64,000 nucleotides of DNA, from positions 1 through 64,000 of the forward strand of contig JAFLSQ010000001.1 in NCBI GenBank assembly GCA_022510865.1, given 5' to 3'. The DNA is from Treponema sp. (lineage in GTDB: Bacteria > Spirochaetota > Spirochaetia > Treponematales > Treponemataceae). The position numbers and the translations under genes are program-made. This document shows, piece by piece, positions 42,521 to 50,042 of this stretch (position 1 is the first letter of the stretch; each line of letters starts with the position of its first letter). The notes below the pieces were generated by a model that saw only the letters and a list, made by a program, of their open reading frames with translations, was not told the origin of the DNA and did no database searches.

Positions 42521-43081
42521 CTAGGCTTTCTCAGCTTGAAGAAAGTTCACCTCAACAGGCGTGGGCCGTCCGAAAATCTGAACCTCCACAGAAAGTTTCT
42601 CCCTTTCCAGATTGATTTCCTTGATTGTCCCGGTGAACGAGGCAAACGCCCCCTCCGTAATTTTGATGACATCGCCCACATTGAATGACTGGCGGACGTG
42701 AACCTGCTTCTCACCTTTTATGACCCCGGATTTTTGCAACAGATTCTTAGCCTCATCATTTGTGATTGGAATAGGCCTCTGATTGCGGTTTATGCAGCCT
42801 ACAAAACCGGTCACTCCCTGAATGCGGTAAAGCTGTGAGCAAGTATTTTTCCAGCCAAGCTCAGGCAAATCCATCTCCAGCATAATATATCCGGGCAGGA
42901 ATTTATTCGAGCGGATTTTCTTTTTCCCGTCCTTAATCTCCACAAGCTCCTCAACAGGAACACGCACATCCAGAACCACATTCTGGTCAATTTCATTTTT
43001 TTCCAGAAGAGACTTTATTGTGCGCTCGATTTTTCCTTCATAACCAGTGTATGTGTGAAGAATGTACCAGTTTCTAGACAT
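42521..43081 (-). CDS. nusG: transcription termination/antitermination protein NusG
   Basis: A 186-aa protein with an N-terminal NGN domain (WYILHTYTGYEGKIERTIKS; FLPGYIMLEMDLPELGWKNT) and a C-terminal KOW domain (GDVIKITEGAFASFTGTIKE). It binds RNA polymerase and couples it to Rho or to the ribosome through S10. It follows secE by 9 nt. Confidence 0.98.
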   Translation of the reverse strand: MSRNWYILHTYTGYEGKIERTIKSLLEKNEIDQNVVLDVRVPVEELVEIKDGKKKIRSNKFLPGYIMLEMDLPELGWKNTCSQLYRIQGVTGFVGCINRNQRPIPITNDEAKNLLQKSGVIKGEKQVHVRQSFNVGDVIKITEGAFASFTGTIKEINLEREKLSVEVQIFGRPTPVEVNFLQAEKA

Positions 43082-43090
43082 TTTTCCGTC

Positions 43091-43273
43091 CTATCTCATC
43101 ACCAAGCGGAACAGCTGCGTGAAACCAAGATCAAGAAGACCAAGCACCACGGCCACAACAAAAGTAGAGATAATCACAACTTTGATTGATGAAAAAACGT
43201 CCTCTTTTGTAGGCCACACTACTTTTTTAAGTTCTGCTTTGCTTTCTTTGAAGAATTGAAACACTTTAGCCAT
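43091..43273 (-). CDS. secE: preprotein translocase subunit SecE
   Basis: A 60-aa membrane protein with the conserved FFKESKAELKKVVWPTKEDV amphipathic part followed by one transmembrane helix (VVIISTFVVAVVLGLLDLGF). It is the short single-span form. It clamps SecY in the translocon. Confidence 0.96.
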   Translation of the reverse strand: MAKVFQFFKESKAELKKVVWPTKEDVFSSIKVVIISTFVVAVVLGLLDLGFTQLFRLVMR

Positions 43274-43292
43274 AACACATTCCCTTAAAAAT

Positions 43293-43365
43293 CAGGGCAG
43301 GCAGGATTTGAACCCACGACAGGCGGTTTTGGAGACCGCTGCTCTACCAGCTGAACTACTGCCCT
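43293..43365 (-). tRNA. tRNA-Trp (CCA anticodon)
   Basis: A 73-nt cloverleaf: acceptor AGGGCAG/CTGCCCT, D arm with AGCTGGTAGAGC, anticodon stem GCGGT/ACCGC with loop containing CCA, and T arm with GGTTCAAATCC. Discriminator G. The 3' CCA is not encoded. It lies between rpmG and secE. Confidence 0.95.
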
Positions 43366-43403
43366 ATATATTTAAACCGGCTCACGCCGACCAAATACCA
43401 GAT

Positions 43404-43580
43404 TTATTTTGCCTTTGTCTCTTTGTGCAAAATACTTTTTTTACAAAACGGGCAATACTTGTTCTTCTCCAGTTTGCCGGTGATGTTCTTGCGATTCTTA
43501 TAAGTTGTGTAATTCTTTCTCTTACACTCTGTACACTGCAACGCGATAATCTCTACAGCACCCTTTTTCTTGCTTCCCAT
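43404..43580 (-). CDS. rpmG: 50S ribosomal protein bL33
   Basis: A 58-aa protein, [20 protein letters not shown] and onward, with two CxxC pairs (CTEC and CPFC) that bind zinc. TTAGGAGTT precedes the ATG at 43580. It is flanked on both sides by tRNA genes on the same strand, a common arrangement upstream of secE. Confidence 0.97.
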   Translation of the reverse strand: MGSKKKGAVEIIALQCTECKRKNYTTYKNRKNITGKLEKNKYCPFCKKSILHKETKAK

Positions 43581-43617
43581 TTTATATAACTCCTAAAAAT
43601 CTTCAATATTTCCGAAC

Positions 43618-43690
43618 AGCCCAAGTGCGGAATCGGACCGCAGACCTCCACATTACCGATGTGGTGCTCTACCAACTGAGCTACTGGGGC
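43618..43690 (-). tRNA. tRNA-Thr (GGT anticodon)
   Basis: A 73-nt cloverleaf: D arm GCTCAGTTGGTAGAGC, anticodon stem CCACA/TGTGG with loop TCGGTAA, T arm GCGGTCCGATTCCGC. The acceptor GCCCCAG/CTTGGGC has one C-U mismatch at position 5-68. CCA is not encoded. It is the first gene after the promoter at 43733-43761. Confidence 0.92.
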
Positions 43691-43732
43691 AAAGTGAAAT
43701 CCGCACTTCATTATAGAAACATGCGTTTTAGA

Positions 43733-43761
43733 ACTATAATTTAAGATAAAAATCTTGTCAA
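43733..43761 (-). promoter_or_regulatory. promoter of the tRNA-Thr/rpmG/secE/nusG transcript
   Basis: On the minus strand TTGACA (43761-43756), a 17-nt spacer, TATAGT (43738-43733). A second TATAAT (43715-43710) lies nearer the tRNA. This probably drives the whole run into rplK and possibly rpoBC. Confidence 0.75.
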
Positions 43762-43782
43762 TAAATTCGCAAATGAATTCCC

Positions 43783-43800
43783 CAAATTCATCTGAATTTG
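43783..43800. promoter_or_regulatory. 18-bp palindrome, candidate operator
   Basis: CAAATTCA (43783-43790) and TGAATTTG (43793-43800) are perfect 8-bp arms around TC. It lies between the tRNA-Thr promoter and cysE, 90 bp before cysE, and resembles a dimeric regulator site. Confidence 0.4.
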
Positions 43801-43889
43801 CAGGATTTTATCAGCAAGTTTATCAGACTTTAATAGATATTAAACCGCATGTGTGATATTATTTCAATTAAAACTTGCAGAGGTGCAAA

Positions 43890-44756
43890 ATGAACATCGA
43901 TATGCTGATTGACGGAATTCTCGATTCTTACGACCGCTACGGATTCATAAACCGCTCCGGCAACTTCCCGAACCGGCAGAATGTTGTGGAGGTTTTGTCG
44001 GATATCCAGCTGCTTGTTTTTCCGGGTTTCAGGATTGCAGAGAAAATCGAGTCATCAAACATCAGATATATCACGGGACGCAGAGTCAACAACATCATCG
44101 CAAAACTCACGGGCGAAATTCAGAAGGCGCTCATTTATATCAAAGGCCATGACGATTGCCGTGACCCGAACGATGATGTTACGCAATCGCACTGCTTCAA
44201 ACTTGCGGAAAAAACAGCGTTCGCGCTCATAGAGGAAATTCCGGAAATCCGCAGGCTGATTCAGCTGGACATCATCGCGGCGTTCAGCGGAGACCCGGCG
44301 GCAAAAAGCAACGAGGAAGTCATTCTGTCTTATCCCGGGCTTGAGGCGGTTCTTGTGTACAGGATTGCCCACTTTCTCTGCAAAAACGGCGTGCCAATCA
44401 TCCCGAGGATTATGAGCGAGCATGTGCACGGAAAAACCGGCATTGACATCCACCCGGGCGCAAAAATCGGCGAGTCGTTTTTCATTGACCACGGGACCGG
44501 CGTTGTAATCGGCGAGACCTGCGTAATCGGCAACAACGTGAAGATTTATCAGGGCGTGACTTTGGGCGCGCTCAGCGTTGAGAAAAATATGCAGAACAAA
44601 AAACGCCACCCCACAATCGAGGATGATGTGACAATCTACGCGAACGCGACGATTCTTGGCGGCGAGACGGTGATTGGCAGGGGCAGCATTGTGGGCGGAA
44701 ACACATGGGTCACAAAATCAATCCCGGAGAACACGACGTTCACGCAGGAAAAATAA
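43890..44756 (+). CDS. cysE: serine O-acetyltransferase
   Basis: A 288-aa cytoplasmic enzyme that makes O-acetylserine from serine and acetyl-CoA, the first step of cysteine synthesis. The N-terminal helical domain is followed by a left-handed beta-helix of hexapeptide repeats (from about 190; DIHPGAKIGESFFIDHGTGV, VIGETCVIGNNVKIYQGVTL). The His-Gly (DHGTGVVIGE) is the catalytic His motif. GAGGTG precedes the ATG. It is the longer EpsC/SrpH-type form. No cysK is adjacent. Confidence 0.93.
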   Translation: MNIDMLIDGILDSYDRYGFINRSGNFPNRQNVVEVLSDIQLLVFPGFRIAEKIESSNIRYITGRRVNNIIAKLTGEIQKALIYIKGHDDCRDPNDDVTQSHCFKLAEKTAFALIEEIPEIRRLIQLDIIAAFSGDPAAKSNEEVILSYPGLEAVLVYRIAHFLCKNGVPIIPRIMSEHVHGKTGIDIHPGAKIGESFFIDHGTGVVIGETCVIGNNVKIYQGVTLGALSVEKNMQNKKRHPTIEDDVTIYANATILGGETVIGRGSIVGGNTWVTKSIPENTTFTQEK

Positions 44757-44800
44757 TTTTCTGATGATTTTCACCCGGATTTTCTGGACACAAATCGGTT

Positions 44801-44898
44801 AAAAAAAAGCAGGCTTTCCAACCAGTAACACTAAAAGGAAAACCTGCCGTCCAGCATAGCCAGACATCGGAGAGAGTTTATCAGCTTAATTACAAGCT
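44801..44898 (-). ncRNA. candidate small RNA of about 98 nt
   Basis: A consensus promoter (44933-44905) and an intrinsic terminator (44847-44801) on the minus strand delimit a short transcript starting near 44898. It contains an AAGCTTGTAATTAAGCT hairpin at its 5' end and the terminator stem (CCTGC/GCAGG plus GGAAA/TTTCC pairs) with eight T residues. It does not match SRP RNA, tmRNA, 6S or RNase P RNA as I know them. A 22-codon frame inside has no ribosome site. Both flanking genes are on the plus strand, so the promoter and terminator have no other user. Confidence 0.6.
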
Positions 44899-44904
44899 TA
44901 TATC

Positions 44905-44933
44905 ACTATACTACTAGAAATAAAATCTGTCAA
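44905..44933 (-). promoter_or_regulatory. promoter of the candidate small RNA
   Basis: TTGACA (44933-44928), 17-nt spacer, TATAGT (44910-44905), the same elements and spacing as the tRNA-Thr promoter. The -10 box overlaps a plus-strand TATACT (44907-44912) that could serve radA. Confidence 0.75.
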
Positions 44934-44978
44934 CGGTTATCATAAAAAGAAGTTATCCAACCCGCACAAGGATTTTTT

Positions 44979-46340
44979 ATGGCAAAAAAAAGCGGCTCAA
45001 TCATGTACAAATGCTCAAACTGCGGATATTCTCAGCCCAGATGGTTAGGACGGTGCCCCGAATGCGGAGAATGGAACACCTTGGAAGAGATAATCATCGA
45101 TAAAAACGCGGTGACGGCGGCAGGACGCGGAAGCGAGCAGGCGCAGAAACAAAAGCCTGTTCTGCTTGGCACGGTCAAGGCGCAGCAGAATTCCCGCATC
45201 TCAACCGGAATCGCGGAGTTTGACCGGGTGATTGGCGGCGGCGCGACAAAACGCTCGGCAATCCTCCTTGGCGGCGAGCCTGGAATTGGAAAATCAACTT
45301 TGCTTTTGCAGACTGTGGCGGGTGTCTCCAAAAACGCGGGAGCAAATCAAAATGTGCTTTATGTGAGCGGCGAGGAATCGGCGGCGCAAATCAAAGAGCG
45401 GGCGGACAGGCTCAATTTGGACTGCTCGAACGTGCAGATTCTATGCACAGCGCGGCTTGAGGATTGTCTTGACGCGCTCGATTCTTTAAATCCGGTTTTC
45501 GTAATCATCGATTCAATTCAGACAATTTATTCGGCACAGGCTGGAATAATCCCCGGGACGGTGAATCAGCTCAAATATTGCGCGAACGAATTTATTGCAT
45601 GGGTAAAAGAGCGGGATTCCGTGCTGATTATGACGGCGCACGTAACGAAAGAAGGCGCGATTGCAGGCCCAAAATCTCTGGAGCACATGGTTGATACTGT
45701 GATTTCTTTTGAGCACAACAGCGATGACGTGCGTTTTCTGCACGCCCAGAAAAACAGGTTCGGCTCTGTGGATGAAATCGGAATTTTCAGCATGACAGAG
45801 AAAGGCCTTGCGCCAGTTTCCGACCCGTCATCGCTTTTTCTCACACGGCGGGATAATCAGAGGCCAGCCGGAGTCGCGTGCACGCCGGTTTTTGAGGGAA
45901 GCCGGGTCTTTCTTGTTGAGATTCAGGCCCTGACCGTGCCGGCAAAGGCAAGCACATCCCGGATTTACAGCGAGAAAATCGATTCGGCGCGGGTGGCTCG
46001 GATTGCGGCGGTGATTGAGAAGCGGTGCGGGCTTGTTTTTTCTGATCAGGACATTTATGTGAATGTTGCGGGCGGAATAAGGCTTGCGGAAAGCTCGATT
46101 GACGCGGCCCTGGCTGCGGCACTTTATTCCGCGCGGACAGACCTTTCTGTGGACGCGAACACCGCAGTTTTCGGAGAGCTGAGCCTTGCCGGTGAAATCA
46201 GGGCGGTGGGGAAGGCGCGGCAGCGCATAAAAGCCGCCGAGAATTTGGGCTTCACGAACGTAATCACGCCGGATGACGACGATGGAATGACAAAAGTCGG
46301 CGATATAAAATCACTTGTGAACGCGCTTTTCAAAAAATAG
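44979..46340 (+). CDS. radA: DNA repair protein RadA
   Basis: A 453-aa RecA-like helicase that processes recombination intermediates. It has an N-terminal C4 zinc finger (YKCSNCGYSQPRWLGRCPEC), Walker A GGEPGIGKSTLL, the RadA-specific KNRFGSVDEIGIF motif at about 264, and a C-terminal Lon-like domain (about 285-453). The start is preceded by CAAGGA. It is not in an obvious operon. Confidence 0.97.
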   Translation: MAKKSGSIMYKCSNCGYSQPRWLGRCPECGEWNTLEEIIIDKNAVTAAGRGSEQAQKQKPVLLGTVKAQQNSRISTGIAEFDRVIGGGATKRSAILLGGEPGIGKSTLLLQTVAGVSKNAGANQNVLYVSGEESAAQIKERADRLNLDCSNVQILCTARLEDCLDALDSLNPVFVIIDSIQTIYSAQAGIIPGTVNQLKYCANEFIAWVKERDSVLIMTAHVTKEGAIAGPKSLEHMVDTVISFEHNSDDVRFLHAQKNRFGSVDEIGIFSMTEKGLAPVSDPSSLFLTRRDNQRPAGVACTPVFEGSRVFLVEIQALTVPAKASTSRIYSEKIDSARVARIAAVIEKRCGLVFSDQDIYVNVAGGIRLAESSIDAALAAALYSARTDLSVDANTAVFGELSLAGEIRAVGKARQRIKAAENLGFTNVITPDDDDGMTKVGDIKSLVNALFKK

Positions 46341-46363
46341 CGGACTTTTTGAGCACACTGTAT

Positions 46364-46433
46364 CAAAACGCGCATAAAAACTGTGATTTTTTGACACAAT
46401 CTTTTAAAAATGCGGATGATTCTGCGCGTTTTG
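46364..46433. promoter_or_regulatory. widely spaced inverted repeat, candidate enhancer site for the sigma-54 promoter
   Basis: CAAAACGCGCA (46364-46374) and TGCGCGTTTTG (46423-46433) are perfect 11-bp arms 48 nt apart. They lie about 145-215 bp upstream of the -24/-12 elements, the usual place for activator (bEBP) sites. There is no T tract, so it is not a radA terminator. Confidence 0.5.
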
Positions 46434-46577
46434 TTCACATAACGTACTTTTCAATTTTTTGGAAAACATCGCGTTGCGGGAAATTTCTGGGGATTATTCG
46501 GGCTTAAAATCGGCAAGGCAAAAAAATCCCGAGAAAAAGTAATAAAAATCGCAAAAAAAGCAGAAAAATCCGAAAGT

Positions 46578-46593
46578 TGGCACGAAACTTGCT
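46578..46593 (+). promoter_or_regulatory. sigma-54 (RpoN) promoter of hsp20
   Basis: TGGCACGAAACTTGCT: the -24 GG (46579-46580) and -12 GC (46591-46592) are 10 nt apart, as required, and both boxes match the consensus TGGCAC-N5-TTGCW. Transcription would start near 46604, directly before a GTAAGC/GCTTAC hairpin (46605-46622). Confidence 0.9.
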
Positions 46594-46648
46594 TTAAGTA
46601 TGGTGTAAGCCATGGCGCTTACGAAATAAAAATAAAAGAGGTAATACT

Positions 46649-47083
46649 ATGAACGAACTTTCAATTTTCAACACGCTTTTTGACGATGTTTTTGGAGGTA
46701 ACACCTCTGCGGCGGTTATGCGACGTACTGGTTTTACCGCGCCAAAAGTTGACGTAATTGAGGAAGACAATGCTTATACATTGGAGATGGAGCTTCCCGG
46801 AAGAAGCGAGAACGACATCAACATTGAGCTTGACCACGACAATCTGACAATCGCGTCCAAAGAAGAGGATGTGAAAGAGGAGAAAGAGGTCAAAAACGAA
46901 AAGAAGGCGAAGAAATACCTTCTGAATGAGAGACGCTGCACAAGCTTCACGCGCCGCTTCTCTCTTCCGCAGGATGTGGATGCTGATTCAATCGCCGCGT
47001 CCTTCAAAAACGGAATCCTCACGGTTTCCATGAAGAAAAAGGCGATTGCCGCGCCCAAACAGATTGCGGTGATTGCAGGCTAA
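46649..47083 (+). CDS. small heat-shock protein (Hsp20 family)
   Basis: A 144-aa ATP-independent holdase chaperone. The alpha-crystallin domain spans about 32-130, with TLEMELPGRSENDINIELDH early and the closing ASFKNGILTVSMKK (the conserved G-x-L). A lysine/glutamate-rich insertion (about 74-92) is longer than usual. The ribosome site is AGAGGTAA. Its promoter is sigma-54 type, so expression should need RpoN and an activator instead of CIRCE/HrcA control; no CIRCE element is present. Confidence 0.95.
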   Translation: MNELSIFNTLFDDVFGGNTSAAVMRRTGFTAPKVDVIEEDNAYTLEMELPGRSENDINIELDHDNLTIASKEEDVKEEKEVKNEKKAKKYLLNERRCTSFTRRFSLPQDVDADSIAASFKNGILTVSMKKKAIAAPKQIAVIAG

Positions 47084-47109
47084 AAGCGGGATTTTCCGGC
47101 TGAGCCGAA

Positions 47110-47145
47110 AAAAAGCGGGTGCTTTGAAAAAGTGCCCGCTTTTTT
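47110..47145 (+). terminator. intrinsic terminator of hsp20
   Basis: AAGCGGG and CCCGCTT form the stem, with CTTT/AAAG pairing nearer the loop, followed by six T residues. The stem is symmetrical with an A tract in front, so it can also serve the convergent pgsA-like gene. Confidence 0.85.
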
Positions 47146-47160
47146 ATTCAAAACTTTGAT

Positions 47161-47757
47161 TTATTCATCTTTAAGCATTTTGCCAAAGTGCACAAGATAA
47201 TCCGCGAACGAGGCATAGCTGCAAATCACGCAGATGATAAAAAGCACGAACGAAGCGGTTTTAAGTCCGCCAAAAAAATCAGGGAGATTATCCGTGCGGA
47301 CCAGCAGCTCAAGGAAAACCGCGTAAAATTCCGCGACAACATACATCACAGTCTTGAATTTTCCGCCTTTCCGCGCCGCCACTGCCACGCCTTTTTTTGC
47401 GGCGACCATCCGCAGAAAATTCTGGGAAAATTCGCGGATAAAAATGAGCATGAGAATCACAAGCGGCATATATGAGATTTCGGGATTAAAAGACTTGATG
47501 AAGCAGATGAATGATGTGAGATGCAGGACGACATCGGCGAACGGGTCGAACATTTTGCCAAAATCGCTGACTTCGTTGCGTTTGCGCGCAAAGTGGCCGT
47601 CAAGATAATCAGTGAATTCTGCGAAAGCAAGGCACGGAATTGCTATGTACATTGAGAGCGCGGCGAATTTTCCCGACCAAATTGGAATAAAATAAAGCAG
47701 GAAAAAAAACGGGGCAAAAAGCACGCGCGTGAGAGTGAATTTATTTGAAAGTCTCAT
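47161..47757 (-). CDS. pgsA: CDP-alcohol phosphatidyltransferase
   Basis: A 198-aa integral membrane enzyme with about five or six membrane helices. The catalytic CDP-alcohol motif D-x2-DG-x2-AR-x8-G-x3-D-x3-D is complete (DYLDGHFARKRNEVSDFGKM, then FDPFAD). The substrate alcohol cannot be read from sequence; glycerol-3-phosphate (PgsA) is the likeliest, so the symbol is tentative. A promoter TTGACT-N17-GATACT (47796-47768) leaves a leader of only about 4 nt. Confidence 0.85.
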   Translation of the reverse strand: MRLSNKFTLTRVLFAPFFFLLYFIPIWSGKFAALSMYIAIPCLAFAEFTDYLDGHFARKRNEVSDFGKMFDPFADVVLHLTSFICFIKSFNPEISYMPLVILMLIFIREFSQNFLRMVAAKKGVAVAARKGGKFKTVMYVVAEFYAVFLELLVRTDNLPDFFGGLKTASFVLFIICVICSYASFADYLVHFGKMLKDE

Positions 47758-47828
47758 AACTCGTTAAAGTATCTAAAATCTGGGGAGAAAAGTCAATAGA
47801 AAGCGATTGCCATACCAGAACGGCGGAT

Positions 47829-48647
47829 TTAAAATCCCTTGAAATCATGGACGATGCTCACGGCGGATTTTATATCATAACCCCGCATTTCCTGTTTGAT
47901 GATTTGCAGCGCGCGCTCAACCACATCCGGGGAATCTGAGACTCCGTGCAGGATTACGGTGTTGTCCTCGATTGTCACGTGCATATACTCAATGTTCAGG
48001 TGATAATCAAAAGTCAGTTTGTTCAGGACGCGCTGAGCCTCAAGAAGCCGGTCAATCATCCTGCCTCCGTCCTCCTCCTGCTTTACGGTCACTTTCTCCT
48101 CAACAAGGCCGGCAATCAGATTTGCGGCAACCTCAAGCTCCATGCGGGCTGTGTTCAGAACCATGTGGAACATCGCGTCGTCATTTATGTTCACGTTGTA
48201 AAAACTGCTGTGAAAACCGGCGCGGTTCATGTCGCTCTCCTGAATGCGCTGGATTGCCTGCTTTTCCGTCCAGCCGAATTCCGCGCGCAGACGGCCGATG
48301 CGGGTGCGCTCGTCGGCAATGAGGCGGACAGAAATGCAGTTCGGCACGCCCTGAAGAACCGCCCATGCTCCGCGCCCAATGATAATCACGTTTTTTTGCT
48401 CAGCGGCCTCCAGAATGGCGTACTGCGCATAGCACAGATAATCGTCACGGTCGCGGGCAAGCGAGGCAAAAAACCCGGGCTTGCGCTCATCATATTTTGA
48501 GAGTTTTTCGCGGGGAAAGCCAAGCTCAACAATCCGCGCCTCAATCTCTTTGCGGGTGACAAATTTGTACCCCATCCGTTTTGCAAGGATTTCAGCAACC
48601 TCATCGCCATGAGCCGCCACCTGTCTTGAAATTGCAATTATTGCCAT
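47829..48647 (-). CDS. cytidylate kinase-like protein with C-terminal BON-like domain
   Basis: A 272-aa protein. Residues about 1-200 match the cytidylate-kinase-like family (AIIAISRQVAAHGDEVAEIL; VIIIGRGAWAVLQGVPNCIS; the Gly-rich loop is degenerate compared with true Cmk). Residues about 215-272 resemble a BON domain (MHVTIEDNTVILHGVSDSPD). The substrate is unknown and the usual cmk may be elsewhere. Its promoter is TTGACA-N17-TATTAT (48693-48665) and its ribosome site AGAGG. Confidence 0.8.
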   Translation of the reverse strand: MAIIAISRQVAAHGDEVAEILAKRMGYKFVTRKEIEARIVELGFPREKLSKYDERKPGFFASLARDRDDYLCYAQYAILEAAEQKNVIIIGRGAWAVLQGVPNCISVRLIADERTRIGRLRAEFGWTEKQAIQRIQESDMNRAGFHSSFYNVNINDDAMFHMVLNTARMELEVAANLIAGLVEEKVTVKQEEDGGRMIDRLLEAQRVLNKLTFDYHLNIEYMHVTIEDNTVILHGVSDSPDVVERALQIIKQEMRGYDIKSAVSIVHDFKGF

Positions 48648-48664
48648 AACGTAACCTCTGATTT

Positions 48665-48693
48665 ATAATAAAACTGGATTTTGATTCTGTCAA
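48665..48693 (-). promoter_or_regulatory. promoter of the cytidylate kinase-like gene
   Basis: On the minus strand TTGACA (48693-48688), 17-nt spacer, TATTAT (48670-48665). It lies in the 63-nt gap to the divergent Nudix gene. Confidence 0.75.
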
Positions 48694-48710
48694 AATTTTA
48701 GGCGGGAAAT

Positions 48711-49283
48711 ATGAGAAACTATTTTACACAAGATGATGAGAAACTCAAATGGGATGATGGCGAGACCCGGACTTTGCTGAGCACGGTCGTATGCGACATA
48801 ACATCGCGGCACAGCACATCCGCGCTCGGAGTAAGCGGGGATTACATCATTATGAACGCGCCGGACTGGGTTATCGTCATCCCGGAAAAAGAAGAGACCT
48901 TTCTGATGGTCAAGCAGTGGCGTCACGGAATAAAAGCCCTTAGCGTGGAATTTCCCGGCGGAGTCGTGGACAAGGGCGAAGAGCCGGAGGCGGCCGCAAA
49001 ACGCGAGCTTGAGGAAGAGACCGGATGCAAGGCCGGCAAACTGATAAAACTTGGCGAGCTGAGTCCGAACCCGGCTTTGTTCGACAATCACGTGCACATT
49101 TTTCTTGCGCAGGAACTGCAATCCACTGGAACACTGCATCTGGACGAGGACGAATTCATAAACTGCATGGAACTTTCAAAGCAGGAAGTTTTTGATGGGA
49201 TTGGCACGCAACAGTTCCCGCACGCAATGATGTCCACCGCCATGATGTTCTATGTAAGATACAAAAAAAACTGCGGAAAATAA
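48711..49283 (+). CDS. Nudix hydrolase, ADP-ribose pyrophosphatase-like
   Basis: A 190-aa hydrolase. The full Nudix box G-x5-E-x7-REUxEE-x-GU is present at about 84-106 (GVVDKGEEPEAAAKRELEEE, then TGC). Family resemblance (FPGGVVDKGE, LSPNPALFDNHVHIFLA) points to an ADP-ribose or related nucleotide-sugar pyrophosphatase. GGCGGG is the probable ribosome site. Its last codons lie inside the stem of a terminator serving the opposite strand. Confidence 0.92.
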   Translation: MRNYFTQDDEKLKWDDGETRTLLSTVVCDITSRHSTSALGVSGDYIIMNAPDWVIVIPEKEETFLMVKQWRHGIKALSVEFPGGVVDKGEEPEAAAKRELEEETGCKAGKLIKLGELSPNPALFDNHVHIFLAQELQSTGTLHLDEDEFINCMELSKQEVFDGIGTQQFPHAMMSTAMMFYVRYKKNCGK

Positions 49284-49302
49284 AGCATTTTATTTTCCGC
49301 AG
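49263..49302 (-). terminator. intrinsic terminator of the lipoprotein/LysM operon, inside the Nudix 3' end
   Basis: A 13-bp stem (49271-49283 with 49290-49302) followed on the minus strand by eight T residues. It ends the minus-strand transcript of the LysM gene and covers the Nudix stop codon. Confidence 0.85.
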
Positions 49303-49352
49303 TGCAAATCAGGAATTTCGGAGCCGGCAGAAAAATCCGCAGTTATGCAATT

Positions 49353-50042
49353 TTATTTGCTGTACGGCTCGTAGGTTTTCTTCGGATCGTATGTGCCGCT
49401 TCGTCGCTCGCCAGTGATGCTCGGAATCTGCATTTTCATTCCCGGATGAATCACGTTTGGATTTTCCGGATTTCTCATCTCGGATTTGTTCGCCTGATAC
49501 AAATTTTCCCACAGCAGCGGATTATTGTAGACGTAGGGACGCGCGGAAATGTTCCAGAAACAGTCGTTTGATTCTGCCCATGGCCGCACTATGTAGAATT
49601 CCGGAAGCGGAGTCACCTCATTCACGCCGTCCAGCGCATCAATCACCGCTTTCGCATACTCGTTCGCACTGGGATAATCCTCGTTGGAGAAAGAATTCTC
49701 GGCATTCGTCAGATTTTCTTTCGCGGTCGTGTATGCCATCGGGAAGTTTGTCTGCGCGTCGGCCTCCTCTGCCCACGCAATTTTCTGTTTGGCAATCGTG
49801 ATGTTGTCCTCCGCCTCTTTGCGGGCCATCATCATCTCGATGTACGCTTTTGAAAGCGCGGCGTTCTCCTCGGCCTTTTTGGAATACTCCACCGCATCAT
49901 CATACTGACCGGCATCCAGCGCAATCTCTGCCTTGCGGGTGTACTCGCCCGCAAGTTTATGGTAAGTGTTGTTTTTATAACTGGCCGCAAAAACCGACGC
50001 CGAAACCAAAGCCCCGGCAAAAATCACAAACAACTTTTTCAT
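49353..50042 (-). CDS. exported LysM-domain protein
   Basis: A 229-aa protein with a cleavable signal peptide (KKLFVIFAGALVSASVFAAS). A helical repeat region (about 25-140) rich in Ala, Glu and Lys is followed by a C-terminal LysM-like domain (about 150-210; FYIVRPWAESNDCFWNIS, LLWENLYQANKS, IHPGMKMQIPSI), which should bind peptidoglycan. The start overlaps the upstream lipoprotein stop by 4 nt (ATGA), so the two probably work together at the cell wall. Confidence 0.87.
   Translation of the reverse strand: MKKLFVIFAGALVSASVFAASYKNNTYHKLAGEYTRKAEIALDAGQYDDAVEYSKKAEENAALSKAYIEMMMARKEAEDNITIAKQKIAWAEEADAQTNFPMAYTTAKENLTNAENSFSNEDYPSANEYAKAVIDALDGVNEVTPLPEFYIVRPWAESNDCFWNISARPYVYNNPLLWENLYQANKSEMRNPENPNVIHPGMKMQIPSITGERRSGTYDPKKTYEPYSK

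Noticed and set aside
44803-44871. 22-codon frame (MSGYAGRQVF...) inside the candidate small RNA
   Set aside because: No ribosome site precedes it and the frame runs through the terminator stem into the T tract.
45163-45178. TGGCACGGTCAAGGC, sigma-54-like sequence
   Set aside because: It keeps GG and GC spacing but lacks the TT of the -12 box and lies inside radA.
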